From assembly GCA_041396045.1 (NCBI GenBank), contig JAWKZI010000009.1:1-64000 (forward strand): a stretch of 64,000 nt of DNA, written 5' to 3'. Shown piece after piece: positions 8,296 through 17,816 of the stretch (position 1 is the first letter of the stretch; each line of letters begins with the position of its first letter). Under the pieces are notes generated by a model. It was not told the DNA's origin and ran no database searches. It was given only the letters and a program-made list of their open reading frames with translations. The translations under genes and the position numbers were made by a program. The stretch comes from SHZI01 sp041396045. Lineage in GTDB: Bacteria; Pseudomonadota; Gammaproteobacteria; Steroidobacterales; GCA-2729495.

Positions 8296-9711
8296 ATGTC
8301 AACGTCCGGGCCACGCCGTGATTCCGGGCCATCCTCCGGTAGCTCCGGACGTGCAGGCGTGTCGGGGTCAATGCCACCAGATCCGCCAAGCTCGAACCAG
8401 GCCGAACAGGCATTGCTGGGCGGCCTCATGCTGGATAACAGCAGCTGGGATCGTATTGCCGATCTGGTTGTTACAGCCGATTTTTTTCGCCCTGACCATC
8501 GACTGATTTTCGACGCCGTTCGGGAACTGGCGGAGCGAAGCCAGCCGGCCGACCCGGTCACCCTGGGAGAGTATCTGGCGTCGCGCTCGGAACTCGCCAA
8601 CGCCGGTGGTGCGGCCTATCTGGCCGAACTCATCACCGATACACCCAGCGCGGCCAATGTCGCCTTCTATGCCCGCATTATTCGCGAGCGGGCCTTGTTG
8701 CGGCGCCTGATTGAAGTTGGCAACGATATCGCGTCGTCGGCATATCAACCCGAAGGTCGTCCGATCAACGAGCTGGTTGACGAGGCTGAACGTCGGGTTT
8801 TCGAAATCGCGGAACGCGGCCAGCGTCGCGGGTCCGGCTTCATCCGGCTAAAGGATGTTCTTAACGACACTATCGACCGGCTCGACATGCTGCATCAGAG
8901 CCAGGGTGCAGTAACGGGGCTGCCGACCGGGTTTACGCGACTCGACGAGTACACCGCCGGTTTGCAGCCTGGCGATCTGATCATCGTGGCTGGACGACCG
9001 TCCATGGGCAAGACATCACTGGCTCTCAATATTGCTGAAAATGCAGCCCTGGGGGCGGGGAAGTCGGCCGCCATATTCAGTATGGAAATGTCAGTCGAAC
9101 AACTGGCATTTCGCATGGTTTCATCGCTGGGTCGTGTCGATCAGGCGCATTTGCGCAATGGTCGCTTTGGCGACGACGACTGGCCACGAATCAACGGCGC
9201 TATTCAGCAGATGGCAGAGGCCCCGATCTATATAGATGACACGCCGTCAATGACGCCGACGGAAGTCCGGGCCCGCGCACGAAGATTGCAGCGAGAGAGG
9301 GGACTGGACCTCATAGTCGTTGACTATCTGCAATTGATGCGTGTGGCGGGATCGTCCGAGAATCGCGCGACTGAAATCTCCGAGATCTCCCGGTCGCTAA
9401 AGGGACTGGCGCGCGAGCTGCGTGTACCGATCATCGCGCTGTCGCAGTTGAATCGCAGTGTGGAATCCCGTACCGACAAGAAGCCGGTGATGTCTGATCT
9501 GCGCGAGTCGGGAGCAATTGAACAGGATGCGGATCTGATTCTGTTCATCTACAGGGATGAGGTTTACAACCACGATAGCCCGCGTAAAGGTATTGCGGAT
9601 ATCAACATCGCCAAACAGCGCAATGGTCCGACCGGTGAATTTCCGCTGACGTTTCTAGGCAAGTTCACCAAGTTCGAAAACTTCTCTCCCGAAATAGAGG
9701 GGTTTCAATGA
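8296..9711 (+). CDS. dnaB: Replicative DNA helicase DnaB
   Basis: DnaB is the hexameric 5'-3' helicase that unwinds DNA at the replication fork and recruits primase. The core begins near residue 34 (NQAEQALLGGLMLDN), with the N-terminal domain to about 150, then the RecA-like ATPase: Walker A GRPSMGKTS near 232, Walker B LIVVDYLQLM near 338, and DLRESGAIEQDAD near 400. The first 30 residues are a Ser/Gly/Pro-rich tail that most DnaB proteins lack; ATG 8371 would remove it and is an alternative start. The stop overlaps the alr start (ATGA), implying coupled translation. Confidence 0.97.
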   Translation: MSTSGPRRDSGPSSGSSGRAGVSGSMPPDPPSSNQAEQALLGGLMLDNSSWDRIADLVVTADFFRPDHRLIFDAVRELAERSQPADPVTLGEYLASRSELANAGGAAYLAELITDTPSAANVAFYARIIRERALLRRLIEVGNDIASSAYQPEGRPINELVDEAERRVFEIAERGQRRGSGFIRLKDVLNDTIDRLDMLHQSQGAVTGLPTGFTRLDEYTAGLQPGDLIIVAGRPSMGKTSLALNIAENAALGAGKSAAIFSMEMSVEQLAFRMVSSLGRVDQAHLRNGRFGDDDWPRINGAIQQMAEAPIYIDDTPSMTPTEVRARARRLQRERGLDLIVVDYLQLMRVAGSSENRATEISEISRSLKGLARELRVPIIALSQLNRSVESRTDKKPVMSDLRESGAIEQDADLILFIYRDEVYNHDSPRKGIADINIAKQRNGPTGEFPLTFLGKFTKFENFSPEIEGFQ

Positions 9712-10823
9712 CCCCGGCGGCTGTCGCCATCGTCCGACCTGCAGCCTTGCAAAGTAATCTGGCCAGAGTCCGTGAATTGGCGCCCGGATGTCCGGTGCTG
9801 GCCGTGATCAAGGCCAATGCTTATGGCCACGGACTTGTAGAGGTGGCACAGATCCTGGAACACGCGGATGCTTTTGCTGTCGCCCGCATCGAAGAGGCAG
9901 CGCAGTTGCGGGCGGCGGGGATCGAAAAGCGCCTGCTGATTTTCAGTGGTTGCCTCACCAGCGATGAACTCCAATGTGCGGGCGACTTGAACCTGGACAT
10001 CGTAGTTCATTCAGTGGAGCAACTGGCGCTGCTGGAGTCGGCCAGACTTGCCCCTCCGCTTGCATGCTGGCTGAAAGTGGATTCCGGAATGAGCCGGCTC
10101 GGAATCACGCCGGCGGAAGTACCGGAAGCGCTGGGTCGGCTGCGTGCTGCGGGATCGGTCCGTTCCATTGTGCTCATGACCCATTTGGCTTCTGCTGATG
10201 ATCTGAGTGATCAACAAACAATGGAGCAGCTTCAGCGCTTTGCTGAGTTGCTGGTTGGCTGGGATGGGGATCTGAGCATCGCAAACTCGGCAGCAATTCT
10301 TCAGTGGCCTGATGCCGTCCGTTCCGGCGTTTCAATGCGCTACAGCGGCCGGAACTGGGTTCGTCCGGGCCTCATGCTGTTCGGTGCATCTCCGCTGCGT
10401 GGCAAGTCGGCGAGTCAGCTTGGCCTGGTGCCCGCGATGTCATTCGAAACACGCCTCATCGCTGTCAAGCGGGTGAAGCGGGGTCAACGTGTCGGGTATG
10501 GCGGACATTGGGTAGCACCGCAAGAGACGGTGCTGGGCGTAGTGGCAGCCGGTTATGCCGACGGCTATCCCTGGCATGCCGGGGCAGGCACTACGGTGAG
10601 TGTGCGAAACCAGCGTGCTCCAGTGGTCGGTCGCGTGTCCATGGACATGCTGACGATCGATCTCACCGAAATTCAGGGGGCCCGCGCGGGCGACAGCGTT
10701 GTCCTGTGGGGGGATGGTCCATCCGTGGAGGAGGTCGCCGCAGCGGCCCGGACCATACCCTGGGCATTGATGACAGGAATAAACCGTCGCGTGGCTGTCA
10801 GACTAGAAAGAAGCCCATCTTGA
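9708..10823 (+). CDS. alr: Alanine racemase
   Basis: A PLP enzyme interconverting L- and D-alanine for peptidoglycan. The PLP lysine is in AVIKANAYGHG near residue 35 and the opposing catalytic tyrosine in RVGYGGHWV near 265; VGRVSMDMLTIDLT near 305 is another family motif. At 371 residues it has normal length. Its ATG overlaps the dnaB stop, the usual dnaB-alr pair. The last 26 bases overlap the tail of the convergent FHA gene, so both C-termini share DNA. Confidence 0.96.
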   Translation: MTPAAVAIVRPAALQSNLARVRELAPGCPVLAVIKANAYGHGLVEVAQILEHADAFAVARIEEAAQLRAAGIEKRLLIFSGCLTSDELQCAGDLNLDIVVHSVEQLALLESARLAPPLACWLKVDSGMSRLGITPAEVPEALGRLRAAGSVRSIVLMTHLASADDLSDQQTMEQLQRFAELLVGWDGDLSIANSAAILQWPDAVRSGVSMRYSGRNWVRPGLMLFGASPLRGKSASQLGLVPAMSFETRLIAVKRVKRGQRVGYGGHWVAPQETVLGVVAAGYADGYPWHAGAGTTVSVRNQRAPVVGRVSMDMLTIDLTEIQGARAGDSVVLWGDGPSVEEVAAAARTIPWALMTGINRRVAVRLERSPS

Positions 10824-11559
10824 TGCCAATGATTTCAATCACGTCGTTATCGGTCAGTTTACGGGCCTGCGGGCCAAGTGCATCGCCATTGAGCTTTGGC
10901 GGGTTCTGATCGGCAGCATTTTCGACCTGGACCAGGTGGTAGCCATCAGATCGACGCGTGATCGCTACAACCTGTACGCCGGGCCGCCCGAGCGTGGTCA
11001 GCGCCTTGTTCAGGGTTATTTCGCGACCGGCGAATGAGCCGTTCAAAACCTGCACCTTGGCCACGGCCAGTGGCTTCGACGCCGGGTCTGCACCGGCCGG
11101 TCGAGAGACAGCAGGCGTCGCGGCGCCTCCCGAGTCATTGCCGCTGCTCCTGCTACTCCGGGCACTGTCAAGGCTTGCAGACATTGCGGCTGCCTTGGCC
11201 AGGGCCTCCGCACCACCAACCTGCCGCTCGATCACCATCGTGCTGGCGAACTCGTCCTCTTCTTCATCTGCCGCACCATCAACAAAGCGCAACTGGTGCC
11301 GGCCAACCGTCACCACGTCGCCGTTCTGGAGTGCGTGCTTCTTGATTAAACGTCCGTTGACGTAGGTCCCGTTAGTACTGTTCAGATCCTCAAGGAACGA
11401 GTCATTGAGGATATTGATTACGAGAGAGTGGTGACCGCTGACCGTCGGGTTGTCAATCCGGATGTCGTTGTCCTGAAGACGGCCTACTGTGTACCGCTCC
11501 TTGGACATGTTGAATTCAGCGAGAACTTGCCCGTCGAGGCTGAGAATCAGTCGTGCCAT
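10798..11559 (-). CDS. Two-FHA-domain protein
   Basis: FHA domains bind phosphothreonine peptides. The N-terminal 95 residues are a clear FHA domain, with YTVGRLQDNDIRIDN, SGHHSLV and NSTNGTYVNGRLI, which supply the conserved Arg, Ser-His and Asn residues. A Ser/Ala/Gly linker (about 115-165) follows, then a weaker second FHA-like fold (GREITLNKALTTLGRPG, later KLNGDAL and LTDNDVIEI) to residue 253. No transmembrane segment is seen. It is the third gene after the kinase and PP2C phosphatase, 21 bases after the latter, so it is likely the reader of phosphothreonine marks in that system. Confidence 0.88.
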   Translation of the reverse strand: MARLILSLDGQVLAEFNMSKERYTVGRLQDNDIRIDNPTVSGHHSLVINILNDSFLEDLNSTNGTYVNGRLIKKHALQNGDVVTVGRHQLRFVDGAADEEEDEFASTMVIERQVGGAEALAKAAAMSASLDSARSSRSSGNDSGGAATPAVSRPAGADPASKPLAVAKVQVLNGSFAGREITLNKALTTLGRPGVQVVAITRRSDGYHLVQVENAADQNPPKLNGDALGPQARKLTDNDVIEIIGIKMGFFLV

Positions 11560-11580
11560 GGTCGAGTTGCCTGTTGCACT

Positions 11581-12405
11581 TTATTGAAACATGCGCCGAA
11601 AATGCGCCAGAACGCCCGTCCGGGCAGGAAACGGTTCAACGACCTGCGTAAGCATGACCGAGACATTGTCCTTGCCCCCATGGTCGTTGCTGAGTTGAAT
11701 CAGCTGTTGACCCACCATCTCAAGGTTAGCACTAAAAGTGCTGATCGTTAAGTGAATGTCTTCGTCTTCCACCATGTCCGGTAATCCATCGGAACACAAC
11801 AGGTAAACGTCACCTTCCTGGACCGCCAGCTCCTGTACCTCTACCTGCACGGTGGGCTCAACGCCCAGCGCCCTGGTGACGTAGTTGCGATTGGTGGAGC
11901 GGGCCGCCTCTTCCTGAGAATAGAACCCCCGGTCAACGAGCTCCTGGAGCAGTGAATGGTCCATCGTGAGCTGCTCGAACCGGTTGCGACGGAAGCGGTA
12001 CAGTCGGGAATCACCGACATGAGCGATGGACATGCGATTGTCGTAGAACAGGCAGGCGACGATCGTCGTGCCCATGCCTTCGCACTGGGGCTGCATCTGG
12101 GCAGTCTGGTGGATCACCCGGTTGGCGCGGGCAATGGCATCGCGCAGGATGATGGTCTGGCGCATCAGGCCGGTTTCGGGATCAGTAGCATTGCGCACTT
12201 CGCGTTCGCAAGCCGCCGGTACCAGCTCCAGAACCGTGCGCACGGCAATACCGCTGGCAACCTCACCGGCATTGTAGCCGCCCATGCCATCGGCCAGGAC
12301 CAGCAACCCCGTGTCACTGTTGCTGCCCACCGCATCCTCATTGTGCTCGCGGACGCGCCCGGTGTCGCTTAGCTGGACGCTATTGAATTTGGAACGCAGG
12401 CTCAT
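11581..12405 (-). CDS. PP2C-family Ser/Thr protein phosphatase
   Basis: A 274-residue metal-dependent protein phosphatase. The PP2C metal and catalytic motifs are in order: VREHNEDA near residue 18, LVLADGMGGYNAGEVAS near 34, AHVGDSRLYRFR near 135, LLCSDGLPDMVED near 203 and GGKDNVSVML near 243. It is probably cytoplasmic, with no signal or membrane helix. Its ATG overlaps the kinase stop (ATGA), so the two are translationally coupled, the usual arrangement for a phosphatase reversing its partner kinase. Confidence 0.93.
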   Translation of the reverse strand: MSLRSKFNSVQLSDTGRVREHNEDAVGSNSDTGLLVLADGMGGYNAGEVASGIAVRTVLELVPAACEREVRNATDPETGLMRQTIILRDAIARANRVIHQTAQMQPQCEGMGTTIVACLFYDNRMSIAHVGDSRLYRFRRNRFEQLTMDHSLLQELVDRGFYSQEEAARSTNRNYVTRALGVEPTVQVEVQELAVQEGDVYLLCSDGLPDMVEDEDIHLTISTFSANLEMVGQQLIQLSNDHGGKDNVSVMLTQVVEPFPARTGVLAHFRRMFQ

Positions 12406-14884
12406 ATGATTTCCGACGGGAACGTACTACAACATTCCCGCAGCGCAAATGCCATTGCCTTGCCGCTCTCGTACCGGTCGTCCGGGGATTTGGCGAGGGC
12501 CTTCGACAGGACAACGTCGATGGCGGGCGGTACGTCGTCGCGAATGTCTGAAACGGGCCTGTGCTTCTGGTGGACAATCTTGTCCATCAGGCGAGGTATG
12601 GAGTCGGCCTGGAAGGGTGGGGCGCCGGTCAACAGGTGATACATGGTGACACCCAGTGAATAGAGATCAGTGTGCCCTGTAACCTTGCTGGCTGATAACT
12701 GCTCAGGGGACATGTAGGACGGTGTTCCAAGAATAATCCCCGTGCGGGTGCGACTGTTGTCAGTCAGGCGGGCAATGCCAAAGTCGGTCAGTTTCAACTG
12801 GTCGGTCTGGATGTCGTACATCAGGTTCGCGGGTTTGACGTCACGGTGTACGACGTTCTGGGAATGGGCATATTGCAAGGCGTCGGCTGCTCTTGCCATC
12901 AACTCGACAACTGTTTTGGGCGGTAGCAGGCGGCCAAGTTGCGCATAGTGACTGAGTGGTTTGCCCTGGAAGTACTCCATCGCAAGATAAGCCACGCGAT
13001 TATCTTCACCAGCATCATAAATCGAAATAATATTTGGATGATTCAAGCGTCCGGCAGATTCTGCTTCCCGCAGGAAGTGTGAGCGGGCAGTCGCCAGGTC
13101 ACTTTCGGCAAACTCTTCGGCCAGCGGCAGCGTTTTATCGCCACCCGGCGATTGATTGTGGGATCGCGACCCAGGTAGACCGTCGCCATCGCTCCGCGCC
13201 CGATAACCCGTTCCAGTTCATAGCGTCCGAGGGAATGGCCGGCCTGTGTACTGGCCTTGTCATCGCTCCTGCCCTCGCTGTTGGCGGCGGCTATCGCGCT
13301 GCCGCTGGCCGCAGGTGCTGCCTCCGGGCTCCTGGATGGTCGGGCAACGGCCACGCCACGGGCACCGGACAATTTTTCAAGCTTCGCCGCAACGTCCCGA
13401 TAGCCCGGATCCCGGGCGGCCAGGTGGCGAAACACACGCTCCGCCTTGGCATAGTCGCGCTTCTTGCCATGCTCCATCGCCAGTGCATAGAGCTGTTGTT
13501 TGGTGCGCTCTGTGGTGGGCTGCTGCCGAAGTACCGAGAAACCCAGATCCAGTTCAGCCGTTGGACCTGAGGGCGATGAATTACTTCCAGAGCCTGATTC
13601 CGGGCGTATTCCAGCCGGCAATTGCGCGAGGTGAACAAAGGACTGCAACAGTGCCAGACCCGTCAGGCAGAACAAGGCCAGGCCAGCGAAGTGCAGCCAG
13701 ATGCCGGCAGCCGACACCAGCACGTATTCAGCCACCAGGAGAAGGAGCATGCCGGCAATGGCAAATATTGCCGACCGGGCAATGCCCAGCCGGCCACCGA
13801 ATACCACAGCAGCACCGAGTAGCAGCGCCATGCCGAGCTCAACCCAGAGTGCCCAGCCGGGCCGGGCTATGTGGTCTTTCGCCAGATAATTGGCCAGATC
13901 AGTGGCAATGAATGCGGCGGTTCCAACACTGTTGTGCATCGGTGTCCGGATGCCTCCGGCAGCGTCCGCTTCCGGATTGCCGACGACCACATATCGACCC
14001 TTGATGGTGGCAGCCGCTCGACCATTCAGCACATCATCACTCGACACGACGGGAAATCCGGACGATCCATCGGCCGACCGGTAGTAGCGCGCCAGAAGAC
14101 TGTTACCGCTTGCAGCCCGCTTGGCGAGTTCGATGGCCGCCAAGGCACTGGATGGCACTGCGCCGGGTGGTGTGAGCAGAACCGGGGCGGCCTGCCGGAC
14201 GATGCCATCACGATCAGTCAGCAGGGCGACATGGGCCACGGTAGCCGCGGCCTGGCACAACGCATCAGAGGTTGGCATCAGCGCTGCCAGCGCAGCGGGA
14301 GGGTGGACCTGCGCGGCAAAGCGCTCGCTTGCGCCAGCAACGCGACTGGCACAAGCACTGGCGTCCTGATCACGACTCGCCCCACGGTCTGTTGTGGCGA
14401 GTCCAAGCACAACGTTACCAGCCGTCTGTACGGCGTTGGCTATTTGCTTTTGCCGGGCAATGCGCAATTCGGCCTCGGCAAGCTGACGACGCAACAAACC
14501 CGGCTCAGACCGGTTTGGCAGTGTCTGGGAGCGGTCCTCAAGCCGGATCAGCGTCTGCAACCGATCGAGGTCCGCCTGGCCCACTACAGGCGGCGGTGGT
14601 GTAGCCGGCAATATGGCCTTGGCCCCGGCCGCATTGAGGTCTGCCAGCAGTTCATCCAGTCTGGGGAGGTTCCACAGGTCGCCCGTCGGGTCCTCCGGTT
14701 TTACGATCACCACCGGTGAGTGACTAATGGACGCGGACAGGCGCTGGCAGAGATCGTAAAAGCCGCGCTCGATGCCGACCAGTCGATCGCCACCCAAGGC
14801 GAACGCTATGGCCAACACCATAAACATTGCTGCCTGGGCCATTTCGCCAGGCAATCCCATAGCCTGTTTGCCCGAGGGAAACAT
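12402..14884 (-). CDS. CHASE2-domain Ser/Thr protein kinase (one frameshift)
   Basis: The first part (14884-13043) encodes an N-terminal membrane helix, a periplasmic CHASE2-like sensor (to about residue 340), three membrane segments (about 345-430), a TPR-like segment near 485-530 and the kinase N-lobe with GRGAMATVYLG and VAIK. The frame is then lost at a T run, 13133-13136. Reading on in the next frame gives a continuous kinase: SAGRLNHPNIISIYDAGED, HRDVKPANLMYD, LTDFGIARL and TPSYMSPEQ, ending at 12402. One extra base restores a protein of about 825 residues with every catalytic motif present. It is probably an active sensor kinase with a sequencing indel. Confidence 0.88.
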
Positions 14885-15020
14885 CGCAAAATAGTATGCG
14901 TATCAAGCGGGCGACGGTGAGACCTGGGTTGTGGTTTTGACCCGGGCAGTCGGGTTATCCGTCTCGAATTGAGGCGTTGCTGGCCTCACAATACAGGGCC
15001 GACCCAACAAGAAGCCCCGA

Positions 15021-16376
15021 ATGGCCAGACCCCGAAAGTCATATCACTGCACGGAGTGCGGCGCAGTGAGCCCGAAATGGCAAGGCCAATGCCCGGTCTG
15101 CAGCGCCTGGAACGCACTGGAACCGGTTACTTCAAGCACGCCTGCGGCCCCGATCGGGGCCGAGCGGGCATTGGTAAAGCGACTGGTTGATGTTGGCACC
15201 GAATCCGTGGTCCGACTATCGACCGGCCTGACAGAGCTCGATCGCACCCTGGGTGGCGGGCTGGTGCCCGGCTCAGTGGTACTTCTGGGTGGCGATCCCG
15301 GGATCGGCAAGTCCACGTTGCTATTGCAGGCTGCGGCACGTCTTGCCGCACCTGGCGGCACCCTGTACGCCAGCGGCGAGGAGTCTCTGCAGCAAATCAG
15401 CCTGCGTGGTCAGCGGTTAGGGGTCGACCTGAGCTCAGTGACCGCCATTGCCACGACGCGGGTCGAGGATGTGCTTGAGGCAGTAGCGGATACCACACCC
15501 GCATGCGTGATTGTCGACTCCATCCAGACCATGGCCACTGATCTGCTGCCTGCTACTCCGGGCTCTCCCAATCAACTGCGGAGTTCTGCGGGGATGCTGG
15601 TGCGACTCGCCAAGGAGTCAGGGATATCAGTGATACTCGTTGGCCATGTCACCAAGGATGGGCAGATCGCCGGTCCGCGACTGCTGGAGCACATGGTGGA
15701 TGTCGTCCTGTATTTCGAGAGTGAAGTCGGGAGTCGCTACAGAATCTTGCGTGCCGTGAAGAACCGCTTTGGTGCTGCCAATGAGCTGGGCATATTCGTG
15801 ATGTCGGAAGGTGGCATCAGGGAGGTCAGAAATCCATCAGCACTGTTTGTGTCGCAACGGGGCGAGCCGGTCGCCGGCAGTGTAGTGACCGCGCTACATC
15901 AGGGCAGCCGGCCCCTGCTTGTGGAGGTACAGGCACTCGCAGACCAGGGTGGGGGAGGCCCGCCGCGACGCGTGGCTATAGGTCTTGAAACGAATCGCCT
16001 GACGCTCTTGCTTGCGGCCTTGCATCGACACGGCGGCATTTCGACCCACTCCAGCGATATTTTCGTCAATGTTGTTGGTGGCGTGCGGGTCATGGAGCCG
16101 GCGGCAGACCTTGCGGCTTTGCTGGCTGCGGTGTCCAGTATTCGGGATCGTCCGCTGGCACGTGACCTGGTTGTATTTGGCGAAGTCGGGCTTGCGGGTG
16201 AGATACGTCCGGTCGCCTACGGCGAGGAGCGGCTCCGGGAAGCAGCCAAGGTGGGCTTCAAGCGAGCCGTGATTGCCCGCTCAAATACCCCGAAGCAAGC
16301 CATAGCCGGTTTGACGGTGATTGCCGTGGACAGCCTGCGGGATGTTATGCGCCTGCTTCCCGGCCTGGAGGCCTGA
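15021..16376 (+). CDS. radA: DNA repair protein RadA
   Basis: RadA (Sms) is a RecA-like ATPase that processes recombination intermediates and promotes branch migration. The 451-residue product has the N-terminal zinc finger CTECG...CPVC (residues 10-27), Walker A GGDPGIGKST near 92, the RadA-specific KNRFG motif near 254 and a C-terminal Lon-protease-like domain. It is divergent from the kinase gene, with 136 bases between. Its last 32 bases overlap the end of the convergent CNNM gene. Confidence 0.97.
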   Translation: MARPRKSYHCTECGAVSPKWQGQCPVCSAWNALEPVTSSTPAAPIGAERALVKRLVDVGTESVVRLSTGLTELDRTLGGGLVPGSVVLLGGDPGIGKSTLLLQAAARLAAPGGTLYASGEESLQQISLRGQRLGVDLSSVTAIATTRVEDVLEAVADTTPACVIVDSIQTMATDLLPATPGSPNQLRSSAGMLVRLAKESGISVILVGHVTKDGQIAGPRLLEHMVDVVLYFESEVGSRYRILRAVKNRFGAANELGIFVMSEGGIREVRNPSALFVSQRGEPVAGSVVTALHQGSRPLLVEVQALADQGGGGPPRRVAIGLETNRLTLLLAALHRHGGISTHSSDIFVNVVGGVRVMEPAADLAALLAAVSSIRDRPLARDLVVFGEVGLAGEIRPVAYGEERLREAAKVGFKRAVIARSNTPKQAIAGLTVIAVDSLRDVMRLLPGLEA

Positions 16377-17618
16377 TCCGAACAGTACTGACGGCATTGC
16401 CTCCAGTTCTCAGGATTTCAATTTCATACCCGTCCAGTTCCAGCACGGTTCCGGCAGCAGGAATGGTCTCCAGGGTTTCCAGGATCAGCCCGTTCAGCGT
16501 TGCCGGGCCGTCCGTGGGGAGTTGCCAGCGTGTCATGCGGTTCAACGCGCGAACACTGATGCTGGCATTGACGGTCCAGGTGTCACCGGCGGTGTCGCGA
16601 TGTACGTCCGGGTCGGTCGCGTTGGAGTCGCTGGAAAATTCACCAAGAATTTCCTCCAGGATGTCCTCGATCGTTACCATCCCCTGAAGGTCGCCATATT
16701 CGTCCACGATGAATGCTGTTCGCTTGCCCGTGCGATGGAGTTGCACCAGCAGGCTGTGTACGGACGTACCTTCAGGCACAAAGAACGGTTCGACCAGCAT
16801 TGATTCCAGGGCGTTCTGGTCCAGCGAGGTGTGCAGTACCTGTACCAGTGATCGAACATGAAGCACGCCTGCCAATTGCTGGATACTGCCGCGAAATACC
16901 GGTAATCGGCTATGCGGAGACCGGTGATTGTGGCCGTGATGACGTCCCAGGAGCTGTGCAGGTCGATACCCACAAGTTCGTTGTCCGGGATCATGATCTC
17001 ATCTACGGTCATGTCCTCAAGTTCGAGTATGGACATCAGCATGCGTTGCCGGCGGCGCGGCAGAAGGGCCCCGGCATCGGTGACGATTGTGCGCAATTCA
17101 TCGAGCGTGAGGTGCTGCGGAGTAGCTTTGTCGGCGTGAACGCCGAAGAGCCGCAGCAGGCTGTTGGAGAAAATCGTTACCAGCCAGACGACCGGTAAAG
17201 TGACGTTCAACAGCACGTAGTAAAAAACGGCTGCCGGCAAACCGAGTTGCTCGGACCGGACCGCGCCGACCGTCTTTGGCATCACGTCGGTAAAAATCAT
17301 GATGACAAACGCGAACCCGATGCTGGCCGTAGCCACGCCAGCCGGGCCACCGAGCCGTAAAGCCACCAGCGTCACCAGTGAGGTTGCGAGTGTGTTCGCT
17401 ACATTGCTACCGATCAGTATCAGTGAAATCAGGCGATCCGGGCGGGTGAGCAGACGTTCCGCAAGCTGTGCGCCCAGGTGCCCCTGCCGGGCGCGATGGC
17501 GCAAGCGATACCGGTTCAAGGTAAGCAACGCCGTCTCCGAACCGGAGAAGAACGCAGAAATCAGCAGCAGTCCGACGAGCAGGCCGACGAGCGTGCCCGC
17601 AGAGACTTCATCTACCAC
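16345..17618 (-). CDS. CNNM/CorC-type membrane protein with CBS pair (one frameshift)
   Basis: The upstream part (17618-16915) encodes a DUF21 transmembrane domain: about four hydrophobic segments with FFSGSETALLTLNRYRLRHRA and ITDVMPKT-like MIFTDVMPKTVGAV. It runs into the CBS region (MTVDEIMIPDNELVGID). At about 16914-16915 the frame shifts; one extra base gives HSRLPVFRGSIQQLAGVLHVR and continues as 16345-16875 through the second CBS unit (RTAFIVDEYGDLQGMVTIEDILEEI) and the C-terminal CorC_HlyC domain. The family is linked to Mg2+ or Co2+ efflux; the substrate here is unknown. The frameshift is probably a sequencing error. Confidence 0.85.
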
Positions 17619-17816
17619 TGCCTGGGATCGGGGAGCACAACCATGGATAGTTGATGGTGGCCACGCCCGGACCTGACTGTCAAGAAATCAGTGACCTGGC
17701 CGCGAGATGAATTGCTGCAAAATCTGTCGCCGCCCCTCAATTGGCCGGGACTTGAGTGAACGGCTGGCCTAAAATGGTGCGATTACCCTCCAACGACACA
17801 ATCCGGATCATTTTGC

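Noticed and set aside
13871..14719. Long plus-strand open frame opposite the kinase gene
   Set aside because: It is antisense to the CHASE2 and membrane region, has no recognisable domain and no ribosome binding site; GC-rich coding DNA often leaves such open frames.
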